From the NCBI GenBank assembly GCA_049999725.1, contig JBNGIS010032322.1:108173-131790 (forward strand): a DNA stretch of 23,618 bases. Direction: 5' to 3'. Shown here in pieces: positions 8,710 to 20,304 of the stretch. Source of the stretch: Haplomitrium mnioides. Its lineage: Eukaryota; Marchantiophyta; Haplomitriopsida; Calobryales. Numbering within the stretch: the first letter of the stretch is position 1; each line of letters opens with the position of its first letter. The translations under genes and the position numbers were made by a program. The notes below the pieces were generated by a model, which had not been told where the DNA came from, did not search any database, and worked only from the letters and a program-made list of their open reading frames with translations.

Positions 8710-9975
8710 AGAATATCGCAGCCCTCTTTGGAGTATTCCAAATCAAACCACATTGATTATGTATCGAACCCACATGGAGTAAGGCATTTTTGTGTTGTCT
8801 TTATGACTTTTTGCAACTTTCAGTTCTTAGAGGAGAACTGAACCCAAAAACCTACCACACCAATCCTTCCAGGACCTGGTCCACATTGCTTTACCTTTCC
8901 TTTCCCACTTAGCTTCTACAACGACCAACATGCCCCTGCTTCCTACTCCCTGTTACTTACTAACTCAAAAATCTAATGCAACATTCTTAGAATAGCCAAA
9001 TTATTTTAACATATGCAGCGACCAACACCCCTTAAGTTCAAGAAAAAGAATGCCTTCATACCTAGATTAGCATGTGAAATCTAAGTACAGCCTCCAGTTT
9101 TCCTTCACACTTTTTGCTGCTACACACTCTTAGACTAATCCACTAAGCAATTCAGAAATCAAAGGAACAATAAAAATGTCATAAGAAATACACCCAGGAA
9201 CTCCCCTAGCATGCCCTTCCGAGCACTCGTTTTCCTTTCCACTATTGATCACATGAGAGCTTGTTGATTCTTCATTCGCAATCACATTCCAACTCTTATC
9301 ACATCACATGCCTTCAAATGCAGTTGCCACTAGCACTCAAAAACATGGGGCTCTTCAAGAGAAAAATAGAAACTTTATAAAATGAAGAGAATAATAAAGA
9401 TACACATTTTGTTCATCCCCGAGGAAGTAAGGCCAGCATACTCAACTTATGCCTCCTCACAACTTACCTTGTCTAGCAACTAAACTAACAAATTAACTAT
9501 GGAAATCTAACTATTGCTAGTAATAAAAACCAACTTCTCTAACTACTACTAGCATTTACCTATCTAATCACATATTTCTAACTACACTACTCTATCTAAC
9601 ATACTATAGGTAATATTTATTCACCACCCACTCTTGAAAACACTCGCCTCCTCTGTTTCTTGACATGGCCCAGAGCTCTCTGGATCATACTTTGTAAACT
9701 TATATCTTCAATCGATCTTCACAGTTCAAGAACAAAGTTAACTCTTACTTCTTCTTGACATTAGAACTATAACTCCCAATAGTTCTTATAAGACTAACTC
9801 GGCATTTCACTAAGTCATAAACTTCCATTCAAACTTTCCCAATAACATGTGTCAAACTTTAAAAATCACTTGCATATCTATTTTCCAACTTTCAAGAAAG
9901 CCTTCCCCCAATACATTTCAAACTTTCAGCAGAACCCACGGACCTGCTTCAATTGTTTTCCAATTCATTGCCTTC
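8710..9975 (-). repeat. gypsy-1 5' LTR, last part
   Basis: About 1.27 kb upstream of the primer-binding site on the minus strand, with no open frame of note. It should be the R/U5 side of the LTR. It shares no obvious sequence with the 594-bp 3' LTR fragment at 5406-5999, as expected if the two pieces are opposite ends of an LTR longer than about 1.85 kb. It ends where gypsy-2 begins. Confidence 0.6.
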
Positions 9976-11535
9976 TGTGAGAGCATAGTTCCTGATAGAA
10001 GGTCAAAAACTGCTTGAAGGAGTTCTCTTCTGCGTAGTGGAGTGAGAAGGAAGTGGTAAAGCTTCAATTTTGAGTGTAAAGTTGTAAAATATAATGATGA
10101 GAGGGAAATTTTGGGATGTAGTTGAAAAGGAGAGAAGGATGGGTGATGAGGAAGTTGATGTCTTTTTCAATGAAGAAAAAAAAATTATTTTGGTAAAACT
10201 AATCTAAGTGTTGAGGGCCAGCCAACCCCTATCTATCTATTTCTATATGCTACATGTGTTGGTGGATAGCCTGCCCAAGAGCCACGTGAAGAGTATCGAA
10301 GGATAGAAACCGGTGCCTTGAACTATGTTCGTCCAGGGGCAGGAAGATAAGCGGTGGCTATACACCCCTGTGGGGCTACCTCTTGAAAGGAAGGAAGTGT
10401 CAAGTGCTTATATATTGCTTCAAGTTTATGACAGAAGACTTATGGGATAAAATGCAGCTACAAAGTTTTACAAGCTCACGGATGAAGGATGATTGATTGT
10501 TGTGCAAAGGGAGAGATGATTTGCGAAGAACAGAGGATCTGATAGGGAATGGGAGCTCTATGAATGAAAGGTAGGATTGATCTGTGTTGAGGTCTTTGAA
10601 GAAATCAAATGTTGTAATAAAATTTAAGGAATAAAGCTGCGAAACGAATTGTTTAAGAGGAACGGTCGTGTTGACAGAGTTCTCTGATGACGAACAAAGG
10701 ATGATATGATGAAGGTGGCTTAACTCTTTTCCATGAGCGGTGAAATCAATGTTGCGAATAGGAAGATTTTGTGGGATGAAGCCCGGTGCTGAAGTAAATG
10801 TAAAGAAAAAGGTTCATGAAAATATTCTTGCGGAAATCGATTAGCTGCAAGGGAGAAATCATCTTGCGAGGAAGGAGAGTGCATTGAGATCCCTCGTGTG
10901 ATAAAGCCTTAAGTTAAATGATTTGCGGTGAAGAAGCAACCTGCGCGCGAGAGCGTGAGGTGAAAGTTTAATGAGCGGAAAGGAAATTGAGCAGAAGTCA
11001 ATCAGATCAGTATGGAAGTGATCAACGACAAAATCTTGCTGTGTGAAGACTATTTGAATTGGAAGGAATAAAATTTTAAAAGGAACAAATTAGATTTGAA
11101 AGTGACCGAAGAAGATCTAAAGGGTTCGTGAGTCCGAAGAAGCTTTCGGGACCGCGCCTTTCGATGTGAGGTGCCCCGCTTAAGAGGGTTCTGATACGTG
11201 TCTGTGTGGGGATCCGTTGTGGAGATCCTTGATTAAATTGGTTTTGAGTGGGGTTTTAAAGTGGGGATCCCCAGTTAGAAGGGATCCGTTCCGAGGCGTT
11301 TGACGGAAGTATAATTGGTGAAACAACAATTATGTGAAGCGGTAATGGGTGAAATGATGACTTGTCGATGTTCTACACAATAAGGATTGTTGTGGAAAGA
11401 CGAGCGACAAGAGAAGTTTGAAGGGCGAAGCGGCAATTTATCGTGGTTTCAGTGTGGAAGTCAAACTGAAAGTTTGAAAAGTCGAAACAACTACTTGGTG
11501 GAATTCGAAAAGTTTGAAATTGAAAGGGAGAGGAA
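9976..11535 (+). repeat. gypsy-2 5' LTR, part paired with the 3' LTR
   Basis: Aligns base for base with 21946-23618. In the first 455 positions I count about 30 differences (roughly 7%). The copy lacks a 101-bp stretch present in the 3' LTR (gap between 10766 and 10767). A possible TATA element (TTATATATT) lies at 10409-10417, and AATAAA-type signals at about 10616-10633. Neither is proven. No coding frame of note. Confidence 0.9.
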
Positions 11536-12661
11536 GTGAAGAGTTAGTGAAAGTTCAAAAATTAGCATTAGAACAATTGCTAGTAATTAGTTCTTATGGG
11601 GAGAAAAGTTAGTTTAAGTTAGTGAAAGCGAGTTGCTTAGCTTAAGAACACATTGTGATTTGTTAGTTCTTCTTGGAAACTTAGTGAGGAAAAGTTTGCA
11701 CGTAGAGAAGTAAGTTAGTTTGGTTTGGAACTATTATAGCTGTGATTGTCAGTTGAGAAGAATAGGAAGTACAAACGTGTTGGTGAATTCCTATTCTATT
11801 GGTTGTCTCTGTGTACATGTGTGCTTCAAGTAAAGTTTATGAGATTCTTATCTGTGAGGGCCCCTGCTCTTGTTGGAAATTGCAGATTCAGAAGGAGCAT
11901 AATATGATGAAGGACCAAGGAATTGAAGTTAGAGTTGGTTGGTGAATATTTTGTAGGTTTGCAGTTGAAGAAATCGGTCAGATTGCATTAGAGAAGTGCA
12001 TGTCAAGGGGTACCTGAGTGTGTTCTGCTGGTGGGTGTGGGTTTTGAAGTTCCAGATTGTGATTTGTGATAGGTTTAGTGGCAAATCAATTCTGCTTTAC
12101 GCTCTGTTCTATTCTATGTGTGTATGTGTGTTAGTTTGTTAAATCTTAAAGAGAGAACCTTCTGTGATTCTCCAGTTAGTGAATACTGGTTGGTGGGTTG
12201 CAGTAAAGCAAGGAGTGCTCAAGATTGTGTGTGCCTATAGAATAGGTGGGAATTTCACAAACAAATAGGGTAGTGGGTGGTTGGAGAAAAAGCAGGTGGA
12301 TAAGAGATCAGGAGGGTCGTTCCATAGCTGAGTTCTCATCATCAACCTCTAGGATATATTGGGTTGAAGTGGCCTGAGTATCCAACTTAAGAGAAGTGAG
12401 GTGGTGTAATGAAGGTAGGCACTGGAGTGTTGGTTTAAGAGTTTCAAGCAAGTTGGGTAATTGGTTGCTTGGGAACTTCTTTGATACAGCTCAAGTTTAA
12501 AATGAGCTTGTGCATCAACTTTCTTATCCTAGAAATGTCAGTCATAAAGTTTGGATGATTCTTGGCTTTTGTTCTATTGTGTTGAGTAGTAGAAGTGGTT
12601 TGTGTGTATGGTTTTGTGGAGAAAGGGTGGTCAGACCTAGAGCGGAGGGAGATCCATCTCT
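11536..12661 (+). other. gypsy-2 LTR remainder and leader, unpaired
   Basis: The 3' LTR leaves the window before it can be compared with this stretch, so the LTR end is not fixed. The sequence is T/G-rich and non-coding. It shares a few loose similarities with the gypsy-1 U5-side fragment (for example around 11820-11940), suggesting it is mostly the rest of the LTR. I find no TGG(C/T)GCCGTTG-type primer site here. Confidence 0.5.
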
Positions 12662-14087
12662 CAACTGATAGAGTGTAGATGCAGATTGGCTAAGACTAGT
12701 GGATTCTCTGTTTTCAAGTAAAGCAAGAGAATGGTATGATAATTTGGGAGCAGGTTTTGGTACATGGGCAGATATGAGAACACCCCTTGTGACAAAGTTC
12801 AGAGGGGCAGCGTATTCAACAAGGATTTTGACCAAGCTGACCTCAATCAAGAAAAAGAAGAAGGAGGCAGTTTGGAATTACTCTCAAAGATTCAAGACTA
12901 TGCAGCAGAAGTTGGCCATTGTGAACAGCCCTATGGTGGACCTGGAGTGGTATCTGAAGGTCTTTTCAAAGAAGGAAAGACGTTATGTACGACATTCAGG
13001 GGCTACTACTCTGGAGGAAGCTATTAAAGCCTTGGAGATGTACGAGACTGTTGAACTAGGGGAGAAGTTGAAAGATTCTCAGTCTAGTAGCAGCGAAGAG
13101 GAAAGCAAGAAAAAGAAAAAGAAGGGTAAGAAAAAGAAAAATAAGAAGTCTAAGAAAGTGTAGCAAAGCACTAGTTCAGATTCAGAGGAGTCGAGTTCAT
13201 CTGAAGAGGAGGAATTGTCGTCTTCTTCAGACTCAGAGGACGAAAGGAAGAAATCAAGATTGAAGAAAGAAGAGTATAAATTGGGTAAGAAGAACATGAA
13301 CAAGTTGACGAAGAAAATGGAGCAGATGGTAATCAAGTAAGCTGGCAACTCCAGGAAAAAAAGGTCCACAACTCCTTTCAGAAAGAATGTTTGGTGTACT
13401 CGATGTAAGAGAGAGGGTAACATGGAGCAAGAATGTAAGTATCCTCCACCTACTGTAATGTATATACAAGCACCGTATTGGGTTGAGGAAGAACCCTAGA
13501 TGATGGATCCTAGGTTAGTGCAGTACCATGTGTATGCAGTAGCCTAGGGTAGAGGAAGACCAATGGAGAGGGTCTAGTATCAACAAATGCTTGGAACATC
13601 ATATGTTCCAACAATTCAGTCGACTATGGTGCCAACAGCGGCACCAGGAACTCAATTAGTACTAGTACAAATTGGTAGGAGATTTACAGTATGTTATAAC
13701 TATGGAGCACCGGACCATTACGCTAATGCCTATCCTCATGCAAGGAGGCCAGTGGGATATGTACCATTGTGTGGGAATTGTAAGAAATCCGGACACACAG
13801 AAGCAGAATGTCTAGCCCCTCCTGCGACAAAGATGATGGTTAAGTATGCAGAGCCACCAACACCTAAACCAGAGGTGAGGATGCTAGTGGAGGAACCAAA
13901 AGTGAAAGTTCCTTTATTCAGAGTGAAAACTAGAAGTAAGAGCAAGGAAAAGAAGAAACAAAGCTGGGGTGAAGTAGTTAGGGAAAACCCTAAGGCAGTG
14001 TTAGAGGATAGAAATGATCCAGAGTACAATCGTAATGATCCTAACTATTTTCAAGATATCTCAAAGGAGGTCTCTAAAGAGTTGTAG
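12662..14087 (+). pseudogene. gypsy-2 gag, N-terminus missing
   Basis: Homology starts near 12662 (VDADWLRL) in the middle of the retrotransposon gag domain: SSKAREWYDNL, TKFRGAAYSTRILTKL and VDLEWYLKVF. A GTG at 12699 opens the longest frame but is unlikely to be a true start. A block of Ser/Glu and Lys runs follows (13080-13260). Then come three zinc knuckles: 13395-13436, where His is Asn; 13692-13733, where two Cys are Tyr; and 13770-13811, intact as CGNCKKSGHTEAEC. In-frame stops occur at 13161, near 13338, at 13498, near 13546 and 13576, and at 14085. The whole region stays in one frame through to RT. Gag would build the particle and bind RNA. About 100 or more N-terminal residues present in gypsy-1 gag are lacking. 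Confidence 0.85.
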
Positions 14088-14852
14088 AAAGAACTTTAAG
14101 AGAAGAGAGACCATGAAAATAGATTGGAAAAACAGAGAGAAAGGGAAGAGAAGAGAATGAGGAAAGATCCAGGTAGGAAAGATGGATCTGGCTTACCTTT
14201 CGAGGGAGTAAAAGTTGATGAATTAGATTTGGATTATAACGTGGCTTTGGATGTACAGAGGATGCCAACAAATGTGACAGTGGGGAAAATATTGAGAATA
14301 TCTGCACCACAAAGGAAAAAGTTGAGGATGTTGACCAGCGCAAAGAAGAGAAGGTATAAATTACCTAAGGTCTCAGTCCCTGTGTCGTTTTTGCCAACAA
14401 GAACTATTCAAGAGGAGGTGCCAGAATATGGAGTTCCAAAAGTGGAGATTCAAATAAGAGGATGCAACGTAACAAATGTACCAATCAATGGTGGATCAGG
14501 GAAAAACATTATGGTGCTAGAAACCATGGAAGCATTGGGATTCAGTCACCTGAACAAAACACCTCAAGTGTTAAGATTGGCAGATTAGAAAAGATTGATT
14601 CTTGAAGGAGTGTTGAGAGGAGTTAAGACAGTGATTGGAGGGAGAGAGTTTGATTTGGATTATACAGTCATCAATCTTGAATCAAAATCAACATACCTTG
14701 TGCTATTAGGACATCCTTGGCTGTATCAAGCCAAAGTAGTAGAAGATTGGGGAAAGAGAGAGATCCAGTTTGGAACTAAACCCAAGGCAACATTATCTAG
14801 AGGAGAACCTCCATATCAAGGAGAAACTCAAACAATAGAGAAGTACACCTGA
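14088..14852 (+). pseudogene. gypsy-2 aspartic protease region
   Basis: After TAG and TAA stops near 14085 and 14097, the frame continues through a charged Lys/Arg/Glu-rich segment into a retropepsin-like fold: VPKVEIQIRG, then PINGGSGKNIM, then YTVINLESKSTYLVLLGHPWL and VVEDWGKREIQF. The family motif at the active site is Asp-Gly-Gly/Ser; here Asn (14487-14489) takes the place of Asp. The later LLGRPWL phrase has His for Arg. A TAG interrupts the domain at 14586. This enzyme would cut the polyprotein; with the catalytic Asp replaced it would be inactive. Confidence 0.8.
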
Positions 14853-16594
14853 GAGCAGTCTGGAGAGTATGACGGGTCTGTTTTAGAGTCTGACAAGGAA
14901 GTTGATCAAAATCTAGAATTGTGGTTATAGGAGGACGATATGCCAATTTCTCACTTAACAGAAGAGTATTGTGAGGAACTGGGTGTCTGTTATCCTACTT
15001 TTCCTAGTTGGATTGATGAGGAATTTATTAAATAGAGTTTATGCAGTGATGAAAAAAGAGGCAATCTAGACATGTTCGTATTATTTGCAAGTGAAGGAGA
15101 GAAAGTACCTGAGCTGATTATGGAGCAAGTTACGATGCATAATGTGGTAAGAGAACAACAACATGGTGTGATACAAGTGAGTTCCAAGAATCTTGAAAAG
15201 GTGTTATTTCTATGTAATGAAATAGATGAAGAAGAAAGAAAAGCGTATAAAGTGCTTTTGGCAGAATTTCAAGACGTTTTTGCCTGGTCTTACAAAGATT
15301 TAAAGGGAATACCAGCTGAACTCTGTGAACATAGAGTTTATCTAGAGGAGGGAGTTGTGCCTGTTTGACAGAGGGAGTACCGCCTGAATCCTAAATATTC
15401 GTTATTAGTGAAGGAAGAGTTAGAAAATTTGTTAGCGGAAAAATTTTATTTATGCAATACCTTATAGTGAATGGGTGTCACCAATAGTGATAGTCATGAA
15501 GAAGAATAGAAAGATTAGAGTGTGCCAGGATTTTAGGAAATTAAATCAGGCCACTAAAAAGAATTTTTATCCTTTACCATTTAATGACACTATCCTAGAC
15601 CAGGTAGCAGGAACGGAATGTTATACCTTTTTAGATGGGTTTTTTGGTTACAACCAAATGAGTATCCATCCTGAAGATAGATCGAAAACTACCTTCACTA
15701 CAAACTGGAGAACGCATGCTTATAATGTAATGCTTTTTGGGCTATGTAATGCCTCAGCCACTTTTCATAAAGCAATGACACAAATTTTTAAACCGTATCT
15801 GAGGGATTTCATAAAAATATTCCTGGATGACTTTTGTGTATATGGATCAAAAGAGGACCATCCTAGTCATCTGAGAAAAACTTTTGAGAGATGTAGATGG
15901 GATCAGTTAGGACTACACTCTAAGAAAAGTTTTATTGCAATGAGTGAAGGATCATTGTTGGGGCATAGAGTCTCCAAGGATGGCATTGCTGTAGATGTGG
16001 ACAAAGTGAAAATTATAAAGGCTCTTACGAGGCCTACTACAGTAACGAAAGTGTGAGAGCTTTTGGGAGCTACCGGCTACTATAGAGGGTTCATAGAGAA
16101 TTACTCCTAGATAGCTGCTCCACTTACCAACTTGTTGCACAAAAACGTTGTATTTCAGTGGGGAGAGGAGGCTCAGATAGCTTTTGATTTGTTAAAAGAA
16201 AAGCTTATTGTAGCTCATGTTTTAAAACCTTCAATTTGGGATAGAAAGTTTCATGTTTATGTGGATGTCTCTACCTTTGCAATAGGCAGTGTATTAAGTC
16301 AGAAGGATGAAGAGAAGAAAGATCATCCTATTTATTATGCAAGTCAGAAATTGACTGTAGTAGAGAATAATTATTCGGTAACAAAGAGAAGCGTTGGGAT
16401 TGATATTTTTAGTTAGGAAATTCAGACATTATCTGTTATGGTATCCATTTGTGTTTTATGTGATTCATAATTCACTAAAGTATTTAGTGAATAAACCTGA
16501 TCTGTTTGGAAGGATAGCAAGATGGATGTTGCTACTCCAAGAACTTGATTTTGAAGTAGATGTGAGACCAAGAAAGTCACATCAGAAAGTAGAT
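14853..16594 (+). pseudogene. gypsy-2 reverse transcriptase and RNase H
   Basis: The frame continues from protease with several stops, reaches FQDVFAWSYKDLKGIP (about 15270-15320), and shifts by one base in the A/T run at 15439-15450. RT motifs follow: SPIVIVMKKNRKIRVCQDFR, FLDGFFGYNQM and FLDDF (15820-15831, the YxDD-box equivalent). Stops at 16054 (where relatives have Arg) and near 16108 lead into RNase H: FHVYVDVSTFAIGSVLSQ with the first Asp, then a second one-base shift at about 16381-16391 before EALGLIFLVRKFRHYL with the Glu. The third Asp region reads VIHNSLKYL, with Ile where Asp is expected. It ends at HQKVD, where the LINE enters. The RT catalytic Asp residues are intact; the frame is not. 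Confidence 0.88.
16584..16594 (+). repeat. LINE target-site duplication, left copy
   Basis: AGAAAGTAGAT in the gypsy-2 RNase H tail. The matching AGAAAGCAGAT stands at 20544-20554, right after the LINE tail, with one T/C difference. Confidence 0.8.
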
Positions 16595-19500
16595 GGCCTG
16601 GAACTACAAGCGTGGAATGACCTAATAGCATTTCTGAGAATAGCAGAACCCTTCCAAGCAAAGCCAGGTGCACTGAAGTTCTCTTGGAGCAATCAGCAAA
16701 GAGGGCGAATTCTTGCGAGATTGGATAGATTTTACATCCTTGCAGGTCTCTTGCATTAGTCCTACAGGGCCAAGGTCGTCAATGTGGGGGGATTGTCACG
16801 CTTTGACCATCTTCCCATATCCATGGAATTAATGTTCAAGGGTCACTCGGCTCTCAATACTAGTTTTTTCAGGTTGAATGTCTCGCACCTAGAAGACCCT
16901 TCAGTAGTTGCTAAATTGGAGGAAATTTGGAGCTCTGTGCCAAGACCCGCAAAAGGAGCCGATGGACAGTCGGATTGGTGGGACAAAGCAGTCCGTAGAA
17001 TTACTAAATGGCTGAGAGAATTCGGGTTCAGAAAAGCCTACCTTAGGAGAACAGAAGAAGTGATGCTCAGGGGAAAAGTAGCATCTCTTAGAGCTCAGAT
17101 TGAGGAAGACTAGAACAATTCTCATCTCCAAGAGGATCTAGATACACATATGGCAGCTCTAGAATTCTTCGAAGACTACAGAGCCAAAGGACTCAGGATC
17201 CGTTCAAGTGCCAAATGGTTTGCAGAAGGAGATAAGATGAACAAGTTCTTTTTCAGCTCCCTCCAGGAACGCAAAGCAGCAGCTGAGATAGTAGAGCTAA
17301 AGGGGCCAGCACACGAAGAACTGGTTGAATGGAAAGACAAAGAAAAGAGGTTAGTAGACTATCTGTCATCTATTTTTTGTCGCAGGGCAGATGATCCGCT
17401 AAGAGCGAAGACCCAAGAAGAAACCCTCAGGCTCATCCCCTCCCGCATCTCCCCTGCCCAACGGTCCATGCTGGACGACCCTCCTAGTGAACAAGAGTTC
17501 ATGAAGGCCTTGGCTAGCATGAGTGGACTTAAATCCCCAGGACCAGATTGTCTCCCTAGTGAATTCTACAAATGCAGTTGGAAATGGATTGCCAAAGACT
17601 ACGTAGCCATGATCTCGGAATCTCTAAGACGACAATGGTTCTCTATAGAGCTCAACAAAGGCACAATCTCCTTGATTGACTAGGGTGGCGATAAATCTCT
17701 AGTCTCCAACTCGAGACCCATTTTCCTTCTTAATACCTCTTATAAGATCTTCGCCAAAGTGATTTCCCTAAGGTTGCAAAAAGTTCTGACAGGGATCATA
17801 AATACAGAACAATCAGCCTTTCTGCCTAATAGATACATCCTTGATAATGTGATTTCTGCCATTGAGACCAAGGATTGGGCCCTCTCAACAGGACAAGATT
17901 GTGTCTTCTTGAAGGTAGATTTTGAGAAAAAATATGACACAGTGGACTGGGAGTTCTTGTTCAAAATTTTTGAGGCCATGGGGTTTGGTCAGACATTCAT
18001 TGACTATGTGAAGGTGACAACAATTAATGCCACGTCCGCAGTCAACCTAAACGGCATCCCCTCCCGCTCATTCCCTATCCAGCGATTAGTGCGTCAAGGC
18101 TGCCCTCTAGCTCCTTTTCTGTATCTTGTGGTAGCAGAAGCACTGGGACACCTTCTCAAGAATGCAGCGCTCACTGATCAAGTTAAAGGGATTTCTATCC
18201 CTTTGGGCAGGTATCACCTCTTTTCCAAATATGCTGATGACACTCTTCTATCCTTGGCAGGAGAAGAACAGAACTTGACAAAGGTAGTGGAGGTGTTGCG
18301 TACCTTCTCTAAGGCTTTTGGACAGAATATCAACTGGGTTAAATCATCTGCTATTTGGATCAGCTCGTGACCTAGACCACAAGGGTGGAACATTGGCAAT
18401 AACTGGAAATGGGCAGAAAAGAATACAATTCTGAAATTCCTTGGTATTCCGTTTGGCCTTCAAAGCGGTCTACAAGCAATCAAGAACATCTTGGTGGACA
18501 GAGTCAGATCTAAACTCAAGTTTTGGCGCAACAGATATATCAGTCAACCAAGTAGACTGCTGATCATCAATCGTATCCTTCTGGGCTCCATCTGGTACTT
18601 TGTTTCTTGCTGGGCAGGGGGTAGCTCCCCGCTTAAGGAGATCAAACAGCTGGTGAGAAACTTCCTCTGGTCAGGAAATGGGGAAAACTGCAGAGCTCCG
18701 GTGACATGGGAAACCTGCGTGAGGAGAAAGAAAGAAGGAGGATTGGGACTGATAGACATTCATGCCCTGACTCAAGCCCTGCTGGGGAAGTGGACAATGA
18801 AGACTGTGCTGCCGAGAGAATCTACATGCAAAACGTTCCTTATGTACAGAGCCAGCCAAGCTAGACCACTCAGTAAAGTAGGTTGGGGTCACTCTCTATT
18901 GTGGACAGTAGCTGATTGCAGATCCTCATGTTGGTCGACCTCGCAACTGTGGAATGAGATATGGCAGGTTTGGTCAATACTCAAAAGATCCATAAAACAG
19001 AAGGCTCCCGAGTCCTTTGAAGAGGTTGTGAGCATAAACATCTGGTGGAATAAACTGGGGGACAATTCTTTGCTGGCGTCAAATAAGAGCTGGCCAGCCT
19101 TAAGGTGGTCTCAGGCAGGGGTCAACATGATTGGGGACCTATGGAATCATCAAACATACGAATTCCTTGAGTGGACAGAGGTGCAGAAACGGTTTCAGCT
19201 TCACAAAAGGCATGAGCAGAAATGGTATGACCTAATAGCTAAGATTCATGACAGGTAGATTTCACTCCTCCTTGAGGGGCGAGGCCACTTAAGAAAAGGA
19301 GACTGGACTGGAGTCTTCTCATCTGGTCTGGACACACACCCCATCGCAATATCCTTGTGGAGTGCTGATACTGAGCTGAAGGCAGGAACCATGACTCAGT
19401 CCTCTGATCTCACCCAGTCATGCTCATGGTTTTTTGTCACACCAATGTCTACCATGTTAGTAGAAGGAATTCGTCCCCAACTTCCTCCTTCAGTGATTAT

Positions 19501-20304
19501 AAGGAAAATGAGAGTCTGCACAGTGACAAAAGATAAGAGTGTCGAGTATAAATTACTTGGCTTGGTTATTGGAGAGGGAGATTGGGACCCTGGAATGTGG
19601 GTATGGAAAGATAATTCACCCATCAGTAGCTACTCGACCAAGAAAGGCCGTCGGTTCATCCTGGACCGACCATCAACAATCACTCGGGTTCTGGAACGTT
19701 GGAAAGCACAGGGCTCGATCGACTCCAAATACTCCTCTAGATGGACTGATATATGGGTGGCGAGCAGATCAGCTAAAGAGGCCACTTTAATGTGGCTTAT
19801 TGTCCAAAGAGGTGTGCAAGTAGGGAGTTTTAGAAAAAAGACAGAAAAGCCTAGTTATGAGATTGATGCAAGATGTGTCTGCTGCAAGGAGGATTCACTG
19901 GAAGATATCATTCACTGTTTCTGGCTTTGCCCTAGGATGAGCACTATCTGGAAATGGGCAGGGAATATCATTAACAGATTAGTGTTTGCTGTTTGGGGGA
20001 ACTCCAAAAGGTGGAAGCCAACCTGGCAACAATGCATCCTAGGTGACAGAACTCCAAAGGCCCTGACCATAGTTCAAGAGATCTGGTCCCTTCTAAGAGG
20101 AATTGTACTTTACTCTATATGGCTCTCTAGGAATGCTGTAGTGTTCGAGAAGTCGTACATGGATATGTACTGTTTAAAAAAGAAAATCTGGAGGAGATTG
20201 ATCGAGTATGGAAAGAAAGCTTGGCACGATGCCTATAGAAACTGGAGGAACGCTCAAAGTGAAGAAAAGAGAGAAAAAATTCTGGAAACCTTTGACGGAA
20301 CCTA
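16595..20304 (+). pseudogene. LINE ORF2: endonuclease end, RT, zf-RVT
   Basis: A single frame throughout, interrupted by TAG or TGA at about 16757, 17111, 17681, 18368 and 19256. The endonuclease end is seen as FSWSNQQRGRILARLDRFYI and FDHLPISM (16802-16825), where the usual Ser before Asp-His is Phe and the catalytic His is kept. RT motifs are SGLKSPGPDCLPSEFYK (about 17525), SAFLPNRYILDNV, VDFEKKYDTVDWEFL, RQGCPLAPFLYL and YADD (18230-18241), with the catalytic Asp residues present. Downstream come LKFWRNRYISQPSRLLIINR and EGGLGLIDI, typical of plant LINEs. Last is a finger (CVCC...HCFWLCP, about 19875-19935) matching zf-RVT. The protein nicks target DNA and copies element RNA there. The first codons fuse in frame with the gypsy-2 RNase H tail by chance of insertion. 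Confidence 0.92.

Larger units (their letters stand above)
5406..9975 (-). mobile_element. Ty3/gypsy retrotransposon 1, internally deleted
   Basis: Read on the minus strand, the parts from 9975 down are: the end of a 5' LTR, a tRNA-Asp-type primer-binding site (8692-8709), leader, gag, a deletion junction near 7345, the RNase H-integrase spacer and integrase, a polypurine tract (6001-6028) and the start of a 3' LTR. Protease, RT and RNase H are gone. Proteins align along their length with gypsy-2 but differ at many positions, so the two belong to related families. The absence of a chromodomain after integrase and the primer type suggest a non-chromovirus (Tat/Athila-like) lineage. Both LTRs are partial and appear to be cut by neighbouring insertions. 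Confidence 0.85.

Noticed and set aside
11130-11320. Cluster of GGATCC phrases in the LTR as a possible structured RNA or tRNA-like gene
   Set aside because: Short repeats of gtggggatcc type occur in both LTRs, but no cloverleaf or RNA family pattern could be made.
13079-13423. Minus-strand frame rich in Ser/Phe/Leu opposite gypsy-2 gag
   Set aside because: Shadow of the Lys/Glu/Ser-rich gag coding strand.
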